In this document: piece by piece, positions 1 to 9,712 of the stretch | Numbering within the stretch: the first letter of the stretch is position 1 | Layout of the letters: each line of letters begins with the position of its first letter | Assembly: GCF_029760895.1 (NCBI RefSeq) | Contig: NZ_CP121679.1 | Location: 1,984,001-2,048,000, forward strand | Direction: 5' to 3' | Source of the DNA: Ancylobacter sp. WKF20 | Lineage (GTDB): Bacteria; Pseudomonadota; Alphaproteobacteria; Rhizobiales; Xanthobacteraceae | DNA length: 64,000 nucleotides | Notes under the pieces: generated by a model | Told to the model about the DNA's origin: nothing | The model's database searches: none | Seen by the model: only the letters and a program-made list of their open reading frames with translations | Made by a program: the position numbers and the translations under genes

Positions 1-765
<765 letters not shown>

Positions 766-771
766 ACGAAG

Positions 772-1062
772 TCAGGCGGCGCGCGGTGTGATCGCCGCAA
801 TGTCCGGCGCCGCCGCCACCGTGATTGCGAGATCATAGGCGGACTGAAGATTCATCCAGAATTCCGGCCCGGTGCCGAAATAGCGGCCGAGCCGGAGCGC
901 GGTGTCGGCCGTGACCGGCGCCTCCTCGCGCGCCAGCCGCTCGATTCGCGTGCGCGGCACGTGCAGTGCCTTGGCAAGGCCGTAAGGCTTGAGACCCATC
1001 GGCGCGAGAAACTCCTCGCGCAGGACCTCGCCGGGATGAATAGGCGGGTTCGGGCCGATCAT
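772..1062 (-). CDS. higA: HigA-family antitoxin, XRE helix-turn-helix
   Basis: A 96-residue protein beginning MIGPNPPIHPGEVLREEFL, the characteristic HigA/VapI opening. An XRE-type helix-turn-helix follows (roughly residues 20-60) and then the family motif GTGPEFWMNLQSAYDL. The start at 1062 was chosen because the family motif begins there; a longer frame exists upstream but overlaps the toxin gene. The antitoxin binds and neutralises HigB and represses the pair's own promoter. Order is toxin first, antitoxin second, as usual for higBA. The gap from higB is 10 bases. Transcription runs leftward from the palindrome at 1382-1406. Confidence 0.88.
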   Translation of the reverse strand: MIGPNPPIHPGEVLREEFLAPMGLKPYGLAKALHVPRTRIERLAREEAPVTADTALRLGRYFGTGPEFWMNLQSAYDLAITVAAAPDIAAITPRAA

Positions 1063-1072
1063 GGCGCGCTCC

Positions 1073-1354
1073 TCAGTGATAGTCGGTGATCTCGACGTCG
1101 GCGGCATGGCCGTCGCGCCAGATGAAGCAGATGCGGAACTGATCATTGATGCGGATGGAGTGCTGGCCGGCACGATCACCCTTCAGAACCTCAAGCCGAT
1201 TGGCCGGGGGCGCCCGCAAAGCGTCGAGCGTCACCGCAGCGTGAATCATCGCCAGCTTGCGCTGCGCGCCGCGCACTAGATCGGCCGGGAAGCCCTTGCC
1301 GACCTGGCCGGCCCAGACCGCGGCGGTACGTTTGTCCCGGAAGTTGAGGATCAT
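1073..1354 (-). CDS. higB: HigB-family toxin (RelE/ParE-like mRNA interferase)
   Basis: A 93-residue RelE/ParE-superfamily protein of the HigB branch. Recognisable are the N-terminal ILNFRDKRTAAVW, the central NRLEVLKGDRAGQHSIRIN and the C-terminal FRICFIWRDGHAADVEITDYH, which carry the basic and histidine residues typical of ribosome-dependent mRNA cleavage. The length is normal for the family. It is followed by higA and preceded by a perfect inverted repeat that is the likely HigA operator. Function is inferred from family membership. Confidence 0.88.
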   Translation of the reverse strand: MILNFRDKRTAAVWAGQVGKGFPADLVRGAQRKLAMIHAAVTLDALRAPPANRLEVLKGDRAGQHSIRINDQFRICFIWRDGHAADVEITDYH

Positions 1355-1381
1355 TACCCCTCCCCGCAGACGCGGACAGGT

Positions 1382-1406
1382 TAACGTATCATATAACGAT
1401 ACGTTA
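1382..1406. promoter_or_regulatory. Inverted repeat, probable HigA operator
   Basis: A perfect dyad: TAACGTATC, a 7-base spacer (ATATAAC), then GATACGTTA. It lies 28 bases upstream of the higB start, in an AT-rich island between higB and the 3' end of cca. Position and symmetry fit autoregulation by the HigA helix-turn-helix. No experimental support is visible. Confidence 0.65.
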
Positions 1407-1414
1407 GCAACGCC

Positions 1415-2626
1415 CTACCCCACCGCCTCGCGCACGATCCCGTCCAGCACCGCGCGGTCGATCGGGAAGCCGGCCTCGATCCACGCCTCTTCCGCTTGCT
1501 TGAGCGCGGCGCCGAGCGCCGGGCCGGGCTTCAGGCCGCGCGCGAGGAAATCGGCGGCCTTGAGCGGGAAGACGGGAATGTCCCAACTGGCCGCCAGCGC
1601 CAGCAGCTCGCGCCAGCCTTCATCCTCCAGCGGCGCACCCGAGCGGGCGAAGGCGATGAGGGCGCGGTCGGTATAGGTCGCCCGGCCCATGCGGTAGATG
1701 AAGGCCTTCTGCCCCTTCGCGCACATGGCCGGGGCGGGCGCGGGGCCGGCGAGCGCTTCGAGCCGCGCCGCCTCGCCATTGGAGAGTCGCAGCCCCTCGC
1801 GCAGCGCGCGCGCACCCGCCTCCTCGCGCACCGCCAGCGCGCCGAGCCGGCGGATGGCGTCGGGAGCCAGTCCCAGCGCCGCCTCAATAGCGGCAAGCCG
1901 GGTGAACACCGCGACATCCCCCGCCCGGCCGAGCACCGGCGCCAGAAGCCCCGCGCCGTCCATCGCCGTGAGTGTCGGCGCCGCGCCGGGGGCAACCAGC
2001 AGCTTGAGCAGTTCCGTGCGCACCCGCTCGCGCGACAGCTGATCGAGCCCCCCACGGTTGCGCATCGCCGCCGCCAGCGCCTCGGGATCGACCGGGCCGT
2101 GGCCGAAGGCGGCATGGAAGCGGAACAGGCGCAGGATGCGCAGATAATCCTCGCGGATGCGCCGGTCGGCCTCGCCGATGAAGCGCACGCGGCCCGCGCG
2201 GGCATCCGCCTCGCCGCCGACGTGGTCGATCAGCGCGCCCTCGCGCGTGAGGTAGAGCGCGTTCATGGTGAAGTCGCGCCGCGCCGCGTCATGCGCCCAG
2301 TCGCGGCCGAAGACGACGCGGGCGCGGCGCCCGTCGGTCTCCACATCCTCGCGCAGCGTCGTCACCTCATAGGGCTCGCCCTCGGCGACGATGGTGATGG
2401 TGCCATGCTCGATACCGGTCGGCACCGGCTTCAGCCCGGCGGCAAGGGCGCGGCGCGTCACCTCGTCGGGGAGCGCCGTGGTGGCGATGTCGACATCCGA
2501 GCGCGCGCCGCGCCCGATCAGCCAGTCGCGCACCGCGCCGCCGACGATGCGGGCTTCCTCGCCCTCCCCGTTCAGCGCGTCGAGCACGCGGGCAAGGCCC
2601 GGCCGGTGCTGGGTGAGCGGGTTCAT
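1415..2626 (-). CDS. cca: CCA tRNA nucleotidyltransferase
   Basis: A 403-residue class II CCA-adding enzyme / poly(A) polymerase-type nucleotidyltransferase. The N-terminal palm has RIVGGAVRDWLIGR followed by the metal-binding DVDIATT. The RRDFTMNALY motif and the RIREDYLRILRLFRF segment that recognises ATP/CTP are also clear. It restores or adds the 3' CCA of tRNAs. The start at 2626 (MNPLTQHRPGLARVL) overlaps the DUF6111 stop by 4 bases, so it is translationally coupled; the longer upstream frame is the shadow of that gene. It is the last gene of a four-gene minus-strand unit. Confidence 0.95.
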   Translation of the reverse strand: MNPLTQHRPGLARVLDALNGEGEEARIVGGAVRDWLIGRGARSDVDIATTALPDEVTRRALAAGLKPVPTGIEHGTITIVAEGEPYEVTTLREDVETDGRRARVVFGRDWAHDAARRDFTMNALYLTREGALIDHVGGEADARAGRVRFIGEADRRIREDYLRILRLFRFHAAFGHGPVDPEALAAAMRNRGGLDQLSRERVRTELLKLLVAPGAAPTLTAMDGAGLLAPVLGRAGDVAVFTRLAAIEAALGLAPDAIRRLGALAVREEAGARALREGLRLSNGEAARLEALAGPAPAPAMCAKGQKAFIYRMGRATYTDRALIAFARSGAPLEDEGWRELLALAASWDIPVFPLKAADFLARGLKPGPALGAALKQAEEAWIEAGFPIDRAVLDGIVREAVG

Positions 2627-2883
2627 TCGATATGGCCGGGGATCAGCACGCCATCCTGCCAGGTCGGCGGCACATAGCGCCCGGTGGTCGGCCCACGTTG
2701 GGCGCTCTCGAACAGATAGAGGCTGCCGGCCAGCAGCACGATACCGATGCCTGAGCACACCAGCAGCGCCCGCACCGACCAGCCGGCGAAGATGCTGTCC
2801 ACCCGCCGGCCGTAGCGCAGATAGAGCGCGAAGGCGAGGAAGGGCAAAAGGAAGAGCAGAACCTGACCGATGATGCGCGCCAT
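2623..2883 (-). CDS. DUF6111 small membrane protein
   Basis: An 86-residue protein with two predicted membrane segments (about residues 5-22 and 36-58) and a short polar C-terminus containing PTWQDGVLIPG, which resembles the DUF6111 family. No function is known. It sits between the NUDIX hydrolase and cca with 1-base and 4-base overlaps, an arrangement repeatedly seen in Hyphomicrobiales, so it is very likely a real co-translated gene. Confidence 0.8.
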   Translation of the reverse strand: MARIIGQVLLFLLPFLAFALYLRYGRRVDSIFAGWSVRALLVCSGIGIVLLAGSLYLFESAQRGPTTGRYVPPTWQDGVLIPGHIE

Positions 2884-3584
2884 CAGAGATACACCCTCTC
2901 ATAGAGGCTGCGCAGTATGCCGGCGGTGACACCCCAGATGCGCCGCCGCTCATAGATCATGGCGTGAAAGGTGCGCATCAGCCCCTGCGATTCGCGCGTC
3001 TCCTGAATGTGATTGTCGGCGTTCATCAGAAAATGGAGCGGCACCTCGAACGCCTCGTCCACCTCTCCGGGATTGAGCGTCAGCCCGAAATCCGGCTGGA
3101 CGATGCCGACCACCGGCACGATGCGGAAGCCGGTGCGGGTGAGGTACGGGTCGAGATAGCCGAGCGGTTCGACAAGCCCACGCGCCAGCCCCACCTCCTC
3201 CTCCGCCTCACGCAGCGCGGCGCCGAGCGGGCCGTCATCCTGCGGGTCGATCTTGCCGCCGGGAAAGGCGATCTGGCCGGGATGGTTCGGCAGATTGGCG
3301 GAGCGCAGCGTCAGCAGCACCGTCGGCTGTTCGCGCGCGACGACCGGGATCAGCACCGCCGCCCCGCGCAGCGGCAGCGTTTCGACGAGGCCGCGATACT
3401 GCGGTGTCAGCTCATGGTCGCCGCGGACGGGATCACCGGCGAGGTCCGGCGCCACCGCGAGGCGCTGCCGGGCGCGGGCACGGAAATGCTCCAGCCCGAG
3501 CGGCGCAGCCGGCGGCAGTTCGCGCAGCGCGCTAGGCAAGGCATCGTTCATCGCCTCGGTCATGCGGTCGGTCAGGGCGTTCAT
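2883..3584 (-). CDS. NUDIX hydrolase, CoA pyrophosphatase type
   Basis: A 233-residue protein with a full NUDIX box (GGKIDPQDDG, then REAEEEVGL) at about residues 105-130, preceded by the NudL/YeaB-type motif LRSANLPNHPGQIAFPGG that marks coenzyme A pyrophosphatases. It should cleave CoA or related nucleotides to 4'-phosphopantetheine and 3',5'-ADP, using Mg2+ or Mn2+ bound by the glutamates. The start overlaps the DUF1285 stop by 4 bases. Substrate specificity is inferred from the motif, not shown. Confidence 0.88.
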   Translation of the reverse strand: MNALTDRMTEAMNDALPSALRELPPAAPLGLEHFRARARQRLAVAPDLAGDPVRGDHELTPQYRGLVETLPLRGAAVLIPVVAREQPTVLLTLRSANLPNHPGQIAFPGGKIDPQDDGPLGAALREAEEEVGLARGLVEPLGYLDPYLTRTGFRIVPVVGIVQPDFGLTLNPGEVDEAFEVPLHFLMNADNHIQETRESQGLMRTFHAMIYERRRIWGVTAGILRSLYERVYL

Positions 3585-4237
3585 CGCGTCGCGTCACCGT
3601 CGGCTGTAGCGTCATCCACCGGGGCGAGCACGAAGAACTCGGCTCCCGAGGCGACTCCATAGACGGCGCGTCGCGCGCCATCCCCCGTCTCGACCTCGCG
3701 CTCCTCCACCCGTTCGGCGAGGTCGAGGAAGACCGCGCGGGTGAGCCGGGCCCACAGGCCCCGCCGCACATGGATATAGGGCCGGATCGCCTCCGCGCCG
3801 CCCTCGCCGCGCGCCTGTGCGTCGAAACGCAGCGGATGCTCGCGATCGCAGCGCACGAAATCGTCGAGATTGGTGCGGAACACCAGCACCGGCCCCGCCC
3901 CCGCCCCCGCCCCCGCCGGCTCCACCGCCGCCTCCTCCACCGCCATGTCGACGGCGAGGAACGGCGCGTCCTCCACGCGGATGCCCAGTTTCTCGGCCGG
4001 TGTCACCAGCACATGGCGCGCGCCCTCGCGGGTGAGAACGGAGGCGAACAGCTTCACCAGCGTCTCGCGGCGGATCGGCCGGCCCTCATGGTGCCACACG
4101 CCCTCGCGGTCGATCACGATGTCGATGTCGCCACAATCGGGCGGATTCCAGCGCTCAATCGGCGGCAGCGGGCGTCCGGGGCTTGTCCCCACCGCGCGCA
4201 CCAATTCGTCAAGTCGCCCGGAAGCTTCTGAATTCAC
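3581..4237 (-). CDS. DUF1285 domain protein
   Basis: A 218-residue protein. The motif PPIERWNPPDCGDIDIVIDREGVWHHEGRPI near residues 25-55, followed by R(E)TLVKLFASVLTRE, identifies the DUF1285 family. No enzymatic role is established. An alanine/glycine-rich low-complexity loop (about residues 108-122) makes the opposite strand look like a proline-rich ORF, which is a shadow. It is the first gene of the unit that continues into NUDIX, DUF6111 and cca, so its promoter lies in the 260-base gap shared divergently with the moxR operon. Confidence 0.85.
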   Translation of the reverse strand: MNSEASGRLDELVRAVGTSPGRPLPPIERWNPPDCGDIDIVIDREGVWHHEGRPIRRETLVKLFASVLTREGARHVLVTPAEKLGIRVEDAPFLAVDMAVEEAAVEPAGAGAGAGPVLVFRTNLDDFVRCDREHPLRFDAQARGEGGAEAIRPYIHVRRGLWARLTRAVFLDLAERVEEREVETGDGARRAVYGVASGAEFFVLAPVDDATADGDATR

Positions 4238-4497
4238 TTAAAAATCTCTGTCACACAGGGGTAATCGCGGCTTCGTGATCCCCCGCCCGATAGTCGACGC
4301 GGTCGCAAGATAGCGTAAGCTGACCTAAGCGAAAGTCCGCAACGGCCGGCCGCGTTCCCCGCGCCCGGCCCGCGCGGCCTCCGGCCGGGCGCATTGCATC
4401 GGGTCTTGTTGCGGTGCACCATGAGCCGGCGGCGGGCAGTAGGGTCGAGAAGGGGCCGGGGCGCACGCTCTGGCTCCGGGATTTGAAGGAGCACGGC

Positions 4498-5508
<1,011 letters not shown>

Positions 5509-5582
5509 GGCGTGATTGCGGGGCGGACCTCCGTCCCGCCGACTTGCCGGCTTGTTGAGCCGGGCGAAGGAGAGTTGAGCGC

Positions 5583-6536
5583 GTGGAGTTCGACGCCGAC
5601 ACCGCCGTGAGAAGCGCCGCGCAGGATGCGGCCGGTCTGGTCGCGGCCATGCCGCGCCTCGTGCTGGAGGCGCGCAAGATCGCCGCCAGCGTCTATCATG
5701 GGCTGCATGGGCGCCGGCGCGCCGGCACCGGCGAGAATTTCTGGCAGTACCGCCGCTTCATGGATGGCGAGCCCTCCGCCCGCGTCGACTGGCGCCGCTC
5801 GGCACGCGACGACCATCTGTATGTCCGCGAGCGCGAATGGGAAGCCGCCCACACCGTGTGGATCTGGCCGGACCTCTCCACCTCGATGGTCTTCGCCTCC
5901 CCGCTGGTGTGGGAGACCAAGCGCGACCGCGCGCTGATCCTCGCTTTCGCGCTGGCCGAGCTTCTGGTGCGCGGGGGCGAGCGCGTCGGCATTCCCGGCG
6001 TCATGCGTCCCTCCGCCGCCCGCAACATCGTGGAGAAGATGGCCGAATCCCTCGTCCACGCCCCCAGCCTGCCGCAGAGCCTGCCGCCGGCCTTCGCGCC
6101 CTCGCCGCTGGCGGAAGTGGTGCTGCTCGGCGACCTCTGGAGCCCGACCGCCGAGGTGGTGGAAAGCCTCGCCGGCGTCTCCGCCTCCGGGGCGCATGGC
6201 CATGTCGTGCAGATCTGCGATCCGGCGGAGGAGACCTTCCCCTTCTCCGGCCGCGTCGAGTTCCGCGAGCCGGAAAGCGGCGCCGTGCTCACCATCGGCC
6301 GGGCCGAGACGGTGCGCGAGGATTATGTCGCCCGCGTCGCCACCCACCGCGCCATCATCCGCCGCGAGGCCGAGCGCCGCACCTGGAGCTTCCTCGTCCA
6401 CCGCACCGACCGCCCGGCGAGCGAGCTCCTGCTCGCGCTCCATGCCCGGATGAGCGGCGGCAGCTTCGGCGTCACCGCCCACCCGGAGGGCCAGCCGGCC
6501 GATCCGGCGGTCGCGACAACCGGAAGCCCGGCATGA
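5583..6536 (+). CDS. DUF58 domain protein (MoxR partner)
   Basis: A 317-residue protein with the DUF58 core at about residues 40-90: GRRRAGTGENFWQYRRF, DGEPSARVDWRRSARDDHLYVRERE. A VWA-like fold follows, with WIWPDLSTSMVF resembling a degenerate metal-ion-dependent adhesion site (DxSxS). The GTG start at 5583 is preceded by GAAGGAGAG, a strong ribosome site. DUF58 proteins are almost always encoded next to MoxR and are thought to be its clients. The gap to the downstream BatA/DUF4159 gene is 10 bases. Confidence 0.9.
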   Translation: MEFDADTAVRSAAQDAAGLVAAMPRLVLEARKIAASVYHGLHGRRRAGTGENFWQYRRFMDGEPSARVDWRRSARDDHLYVREREWEAAHTVWIWPDLSTSMVFASPLVWETKRDRALILAFALAELLVRGGERVGIPGVMRPSAARNIVEKMAESLVHAPSLPQSLPPAFAPSPLAEVVLLGDLWSPTAEVVESLAGVSASGAHGHVVQICDPAEETFPFSGRVEFREPESGAVLTIGRAETVREDYVARVATHRAIIRREAERRTWSFLVHRTDRPASELLLALHARMSGGSFGVTAHPEGQPADPAVATTGSPA

Positions 6537-6546
6537 GGAGCGCGCG

Positions 6547-9429
6547 ATGAGCGGCCTGTTCGGTCTTCCCCTCGCCTTTACCACCCCGCTGCTGCTCTCG
6601 GCGCTCATCGGCCTGCCGCTGCTGTGGTTCCTGCTGCGCCTTGTGCCGCCGCGCCCGCGCCGCATCGCCTTCGCCCCGATGCGGCTGCTGCTGGACATTC
6701 CGCCGAAGGAAGAGACCCCGGCGCGCACGCCCTGGTGGCTCACCGCGCTGCGCCTCCTGCTCGCCGCCGTCATCATCATCGCCGCCGCCGGGCCGGTGTG
6801 GAATCCCCCGGTCGCCGGCCCCGCCTCCAGCGGTCCCGTGGTGCTGCTGATCGATTCCGGCTGGCCCGCCGCCGCCGGCTGGACCGCGCGCCGCGCCAGC
6901 GCCGAGGGCGTTGTCGCCGATGCCGACCTTGAAGGGCGCGGCGTCATTCTTATTCCCACCGGCGAACCGCCGCTGGAGCCGCGCGTGATGTCGCCGCGCG
7001 AGGCGAGAGAGCGGCTGCGCTCGCTCGCCCCTGTCGCCTTCGTGCCGGACCGGGCGCCGGCGCTCGCCAGCCTGCGCAAGGCCATCGCCGGCGCGCCGCA
7101 GGCCTCGGTGATCTATCTCTCGGATGGCGTCGGGCTGGAGGGCACCGCGGGCGTGCCCGCCGACATCGCCGCCGCCGTGGGCGATCGCCCGCTCACCACG
7201 CTGGCCGACGGCGTGCGCGAGCCGCTGGCGCTGGTTGCCGCGGACAACGCCATCGACGCGCTCACCGTGAAGGTCATCCGCGCCGACCGCGAGACCGTGG
7301 CGCGCGCCGGCACGGTGCGGGCCTTCGATATGCGCGGCCTGGCGCTCGGCGAAGCCCGCTTCGCCTTCGAGCCCGGCGCCCGCGAGACCGAGGCGCGCTT
7401 CGACCTGCCGGTGGAGATCCGCAACGACGTCGCCCGGCTCGACATTGCGGATGAAGCCTCCGCCGGCGCGGTGCAGCTGCTCGACAAGCGCTGGCGCCGC
7501 CGCACGGTCGGCCTCGTCTCCGGCACGGCGGCGGACCAGCGCCAGCCCCTGCTCGCCTCGTCCTACTACCTCACCCGCGCGCTCGCGCCCTTCGCCGATG
7601 TGCGCACCGCCGAGGGCGCCGGCAGCGCCGAGGCGGTGGACCGCTTCATCAACGACAAGCTGCCGGTCATCATCCTCTCCGACATCGGCAACCTGCCGCC
7701 CGAGACCCATGCCCGCCTCGCCCGCTGGATCGAGGGTGGCGGCGTGCTCATCCGCTTCGCCGGCCCGCGCCTCGCCAATGGCTCGGACGATCTCGTGCCG
7801 GTCACGCTGCGCCGCGGCGGGCGCGTGCTCGGCGGCTCGCTCTCCTGGGAGCAGCCGCAGGCGCTGGGCAGCTTCACGCCCGAGAGCCCGTTCCGCGATG
7901 TCACCGTACCCAATGATGTGAGCGTGCAACGCCAGGTTCTCGCCGAACCGGACGGGCTGCTCGGCTCGCGCACCTGGGCGACGCTGACCGATGGCACGCC
8001 GCTGGTCACCGGCGAGCGACGCGGGGCCGGCACGCTGGTGCTGTTCCATGTCACCGCCGACACCTCCTGGTCGAACCTGCCGCTCTCCGGCGCCTTCGTC
8101 GACATGCTCCGCCGCGTCGTGGCGCTGGGCGGGTCGAGCGCGGCGGAAGTCGCCGCCGATGGCAGCACCGGCACTGTGCTGGCCGGCGAGACCGTGCCGC
8201 CGAGCCGCATTCTCGACGGCTTCGGCGCCTTCCGGCCGGTGACGCCCACCGCCAAGGCGATCCCGCTCGGCTTCAACGGCCGCGCCAGCGCCGACCATCC
8301 GCCTGGCTTCTACGGCCCGCCCGAGGGGCTGGTCGCGGTCAACGCCCTTTTGCCGCGCGACCGGCTGGTGGCGCTGGATCTGACCAGCCTCGGCCGGCTC
8401 GAACCCTATCGCGACGCCACCCCGCGCGATCTGCGCGCGCCGCTGCTGCTCGCCCTCCTCGCCCTCCTGCTGATTGATGCCATGATCGTCTTCCTGCTGG
8501 CCGGCGGCCTGTCGCGCCTCACCACGCGCCGCGCCGCCACCAGCGCCGTGCTGGCGCTTGCCGCTTTGCTCGCCGCCGCGCCGGTTAGCGATCTCCGCGC
8601 CCAGACGGCCGCTCCGGCCCAAGCGGCCCCCGCCCCCGCTGCCAAGCGGGCGGACACGCCGATGACCCCGGCCGAGATCGACTTCGCGGTGAAGGCGACC
8701 AATGCGACGCGCCTCGCCTATGTCATCACCGGCGACGCCACCACCGACGAGGTCAGCCGCGCCGGGCTCAAGGGCCTGACCGACTTCCTCGGCGACCGCA
8801 CGGCGCTCGAAGCCGGCGACCCGATGGGCGTCGATCTCTCGCGCGACGAGCTGTCCTTCTTCCCGCTGATCTACTGGCCGATCATCCCCGGCGCGCCGCG
8901 CCCGACGCCGCAGACGCTGTCGCGCATCGACGCCTTCATGAAGCAGGGCGGCACCATCATCTTCGATACGCGCGACGCCGAGACCACCATTCCCGGCGCC
9001 AATGGCGCGGGCACACCGGCCAATGAGACGCTGCGCGCTATCCTGTCCGGGCTCGACATTCCCGAGCTGGAGCCGGTGCCGCGCGACCATGTGCTGACCA
9101 AGGCGTTCTACCTGCTGCGCGATTTCCCCGGCCGCTTCACCGGCGGGCAGACCTGGGTCGAGGCGCTGCCGGCGACGCCGGACGATGAGGAACGCCCGGC
9201 CCGCGCCGGCGACGGCGTCTCGCCGGTGGTCATCACCTCCAACGACCTCGCCGGCGCCTGGGCGGTGGGCGAGGACGGGCGCCCGCTGCTGCCCATGTCC
9301 GGCACCAGCCCGCGCCAACGCGAACTCGCCTACCGCGCCGGCGCCAATCTCGTGATGTATGTGCTCACCGGCAACTACAAGGCCGACCAGGTGCACGTGC
9401 CCGCGCTGCTCGAAAGGTTGGGGCAGTGA
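6547..9429 (+). CDS. BatA / DUF4159 membrane protein
   Basis: A 960-residue protein. The N-terminus has the BatA aerotolerance-type membrane pair (residues about 8-30 and 58-82, with the RRIAFAPMRLLLDIPPKEE loop). A large periplasmic part includes a glutamine-amidotransferase-like segment. Another membrane helix lies near residue 640 (LLLALLALLLIDAMIVFLLAG), and the C-terminal about 220 residues (from AEIDFAVKATNATRLAYVITG) form DUF4159. It works with MoxR and DUF58 in an envelope complex of unknown biochemical activity. The minus-strand 974-residue frame opposite it is a codon-bias shadow. Confidence 0.88.
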   Translation: MSGLFGLPLAFTTPLLLSALIGLPLLWFLLRLVPPRPRRIAFAPMRLLLDIPPKEETPARTPWWLTALRLLLAAVIIIAAAGPVWNPPVAGPASSGPVVLLIDSGWPAAAGWTARRASAEGVVADADLEGRGVILIPTGEPPLEPRVMSPREARERLRSLAPVAFVPDRAPALASLRKAIAGAPQASVIYLSDGVGLEGTAGVPADIAAAVGDRPLTTLADGVREPLALVAADNAIDALTVKVIRADRETVARAGTVRAFDMRGLALGEARFAFEPGARETEARFDLPVEIRNDVARLDIADEASAGAVQLLDKRWRRRTVGLVSGTAADQRQPLLASSYYLTRALAPFADVRTAEGAGSAEAVDRFINDKLPVIILSDIGNLPPETHARLARWIEGGGVLIRFAGPRLANGSDDLVPVTLRRGGRVLGGSLSWEQPQALGSFTPESPFRDVTVPNDVSVQRQVLAEPDGLLGSRTWATLTDGTPLVTGERRGAGTLVLFHVTADTSWSNLPLSGAFVDMLRRVVALGGSSAAEVAADGSTGTVLAGETVPPSRILDGFGAFRPVTPTAKAIPLGFNGRASADHPPGFYGPPEGLVAVNALLPRDRLVALDLTSLGRLEPYRDATPRDLRAPLLLALLALLLIDAMIVFLLAGGLSRLTTRRAATSAVLALAALLAAAPVSDLRAQTAAPAQAAPAPAAKRADTPMTPAEIDFAVKATNATRLAYVITGDATTDEVSRAGLKGLTDFLGDRTALEAGDPMGVDLSRDELSFFPLIYWPIIPGAPRPTPQTLSRIDAFMKQGGTIIFDTRDAETTIPGANGAGTPANETLRAILSGLDIPELEPVPRDHVLTKAFYLLRDFPGRFTGGQTWVEALPATPDDEERPARAGDGVSPVVITSNDLAGAWAVGEDGRPLLPMSGTSPRQRELAYRAGANLVMYVLTGNYKADQVHVPALLERLGQ

Positions 9430-9460
9430 GGATGTTGCGCACAGACGCGGACATGAGCGC

Positions 9461-9563
9461 CGTCATGCCCGGCCTTGGGCCGGGCATCCACGACGTGGCC
9501 ACCAACCGGCACGGCCCCGCCCGCCAGAAGGCGTGGATGGCCGGGCCAAGCCCGGCCATGACG
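9461..9563. repeat. Type A dyad repeat (GTCATG...CATGAC)
   Basis: A complex inverted repeat: CGTCATGCCCGGC at the left and GCCCGGCCATGACG at the right, with inner arms containing GGGCATCCACG and CGTGGATGGCC. The same family recurs at 19316, 21305 and 21524. It lies inside the moxR operon, between the DUF4159 gene and the next membrane-protein gene. It can fold into a long RNA hairpin and may affect downstream expression. Confidence 0.8.
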
Positions 9564-9591
9564 GCCCCTCTGGCGGGACGGGTCGCCCCAC

Positions 9592-9683
9592 CGTCATCCC
9601 GGCCGGCGGCGACGCCGACGATCCGGGATCGCATCCCATCCGGCTCACGATCCCGGCTCGGCCATTGGCCGTCCGGGATGACG
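9592..9683. repeat. Type B dyad repeat (GTCATCCCGG...CCGGGATGAC)
   Basis: Outer arms CGTCATCCCGGCC and GTCCGGGATGACG with inner GATCCGGGATCG / CGATCCCGG elements. Second repeat family of the window; other copies at 19209, 22387 and 23315. It lies 28 bases after the type A copy in the same intra-operon gap. Confidence 0.8.
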
Positions 9684-9712
9684 ATCCCGGCCGCTGACGA
9701 AGGAGCCGCCGC

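Noticed and set aside
3817..4035. Proline-rich ORF with runs of 7-9 prolines
   Set aside because: It is the complement of an Ala/Gly-rich loop in the DUF1285 gene and has no start signal.
6472..9396. 974-codon open frame on the minus strand opposite the DUF4159 gene
   Set aside because: Composition is Gly/Arg/His/Gln-rich with no domain; it is the mirror of a GC-rich gene with recognisable motifs on the plus strand. The same holds for long opposite frames at 1496-2677, 4234-5424, 5370-7085, 9365-10645, 14008-16161, 55919-57652 and 60321-62543.
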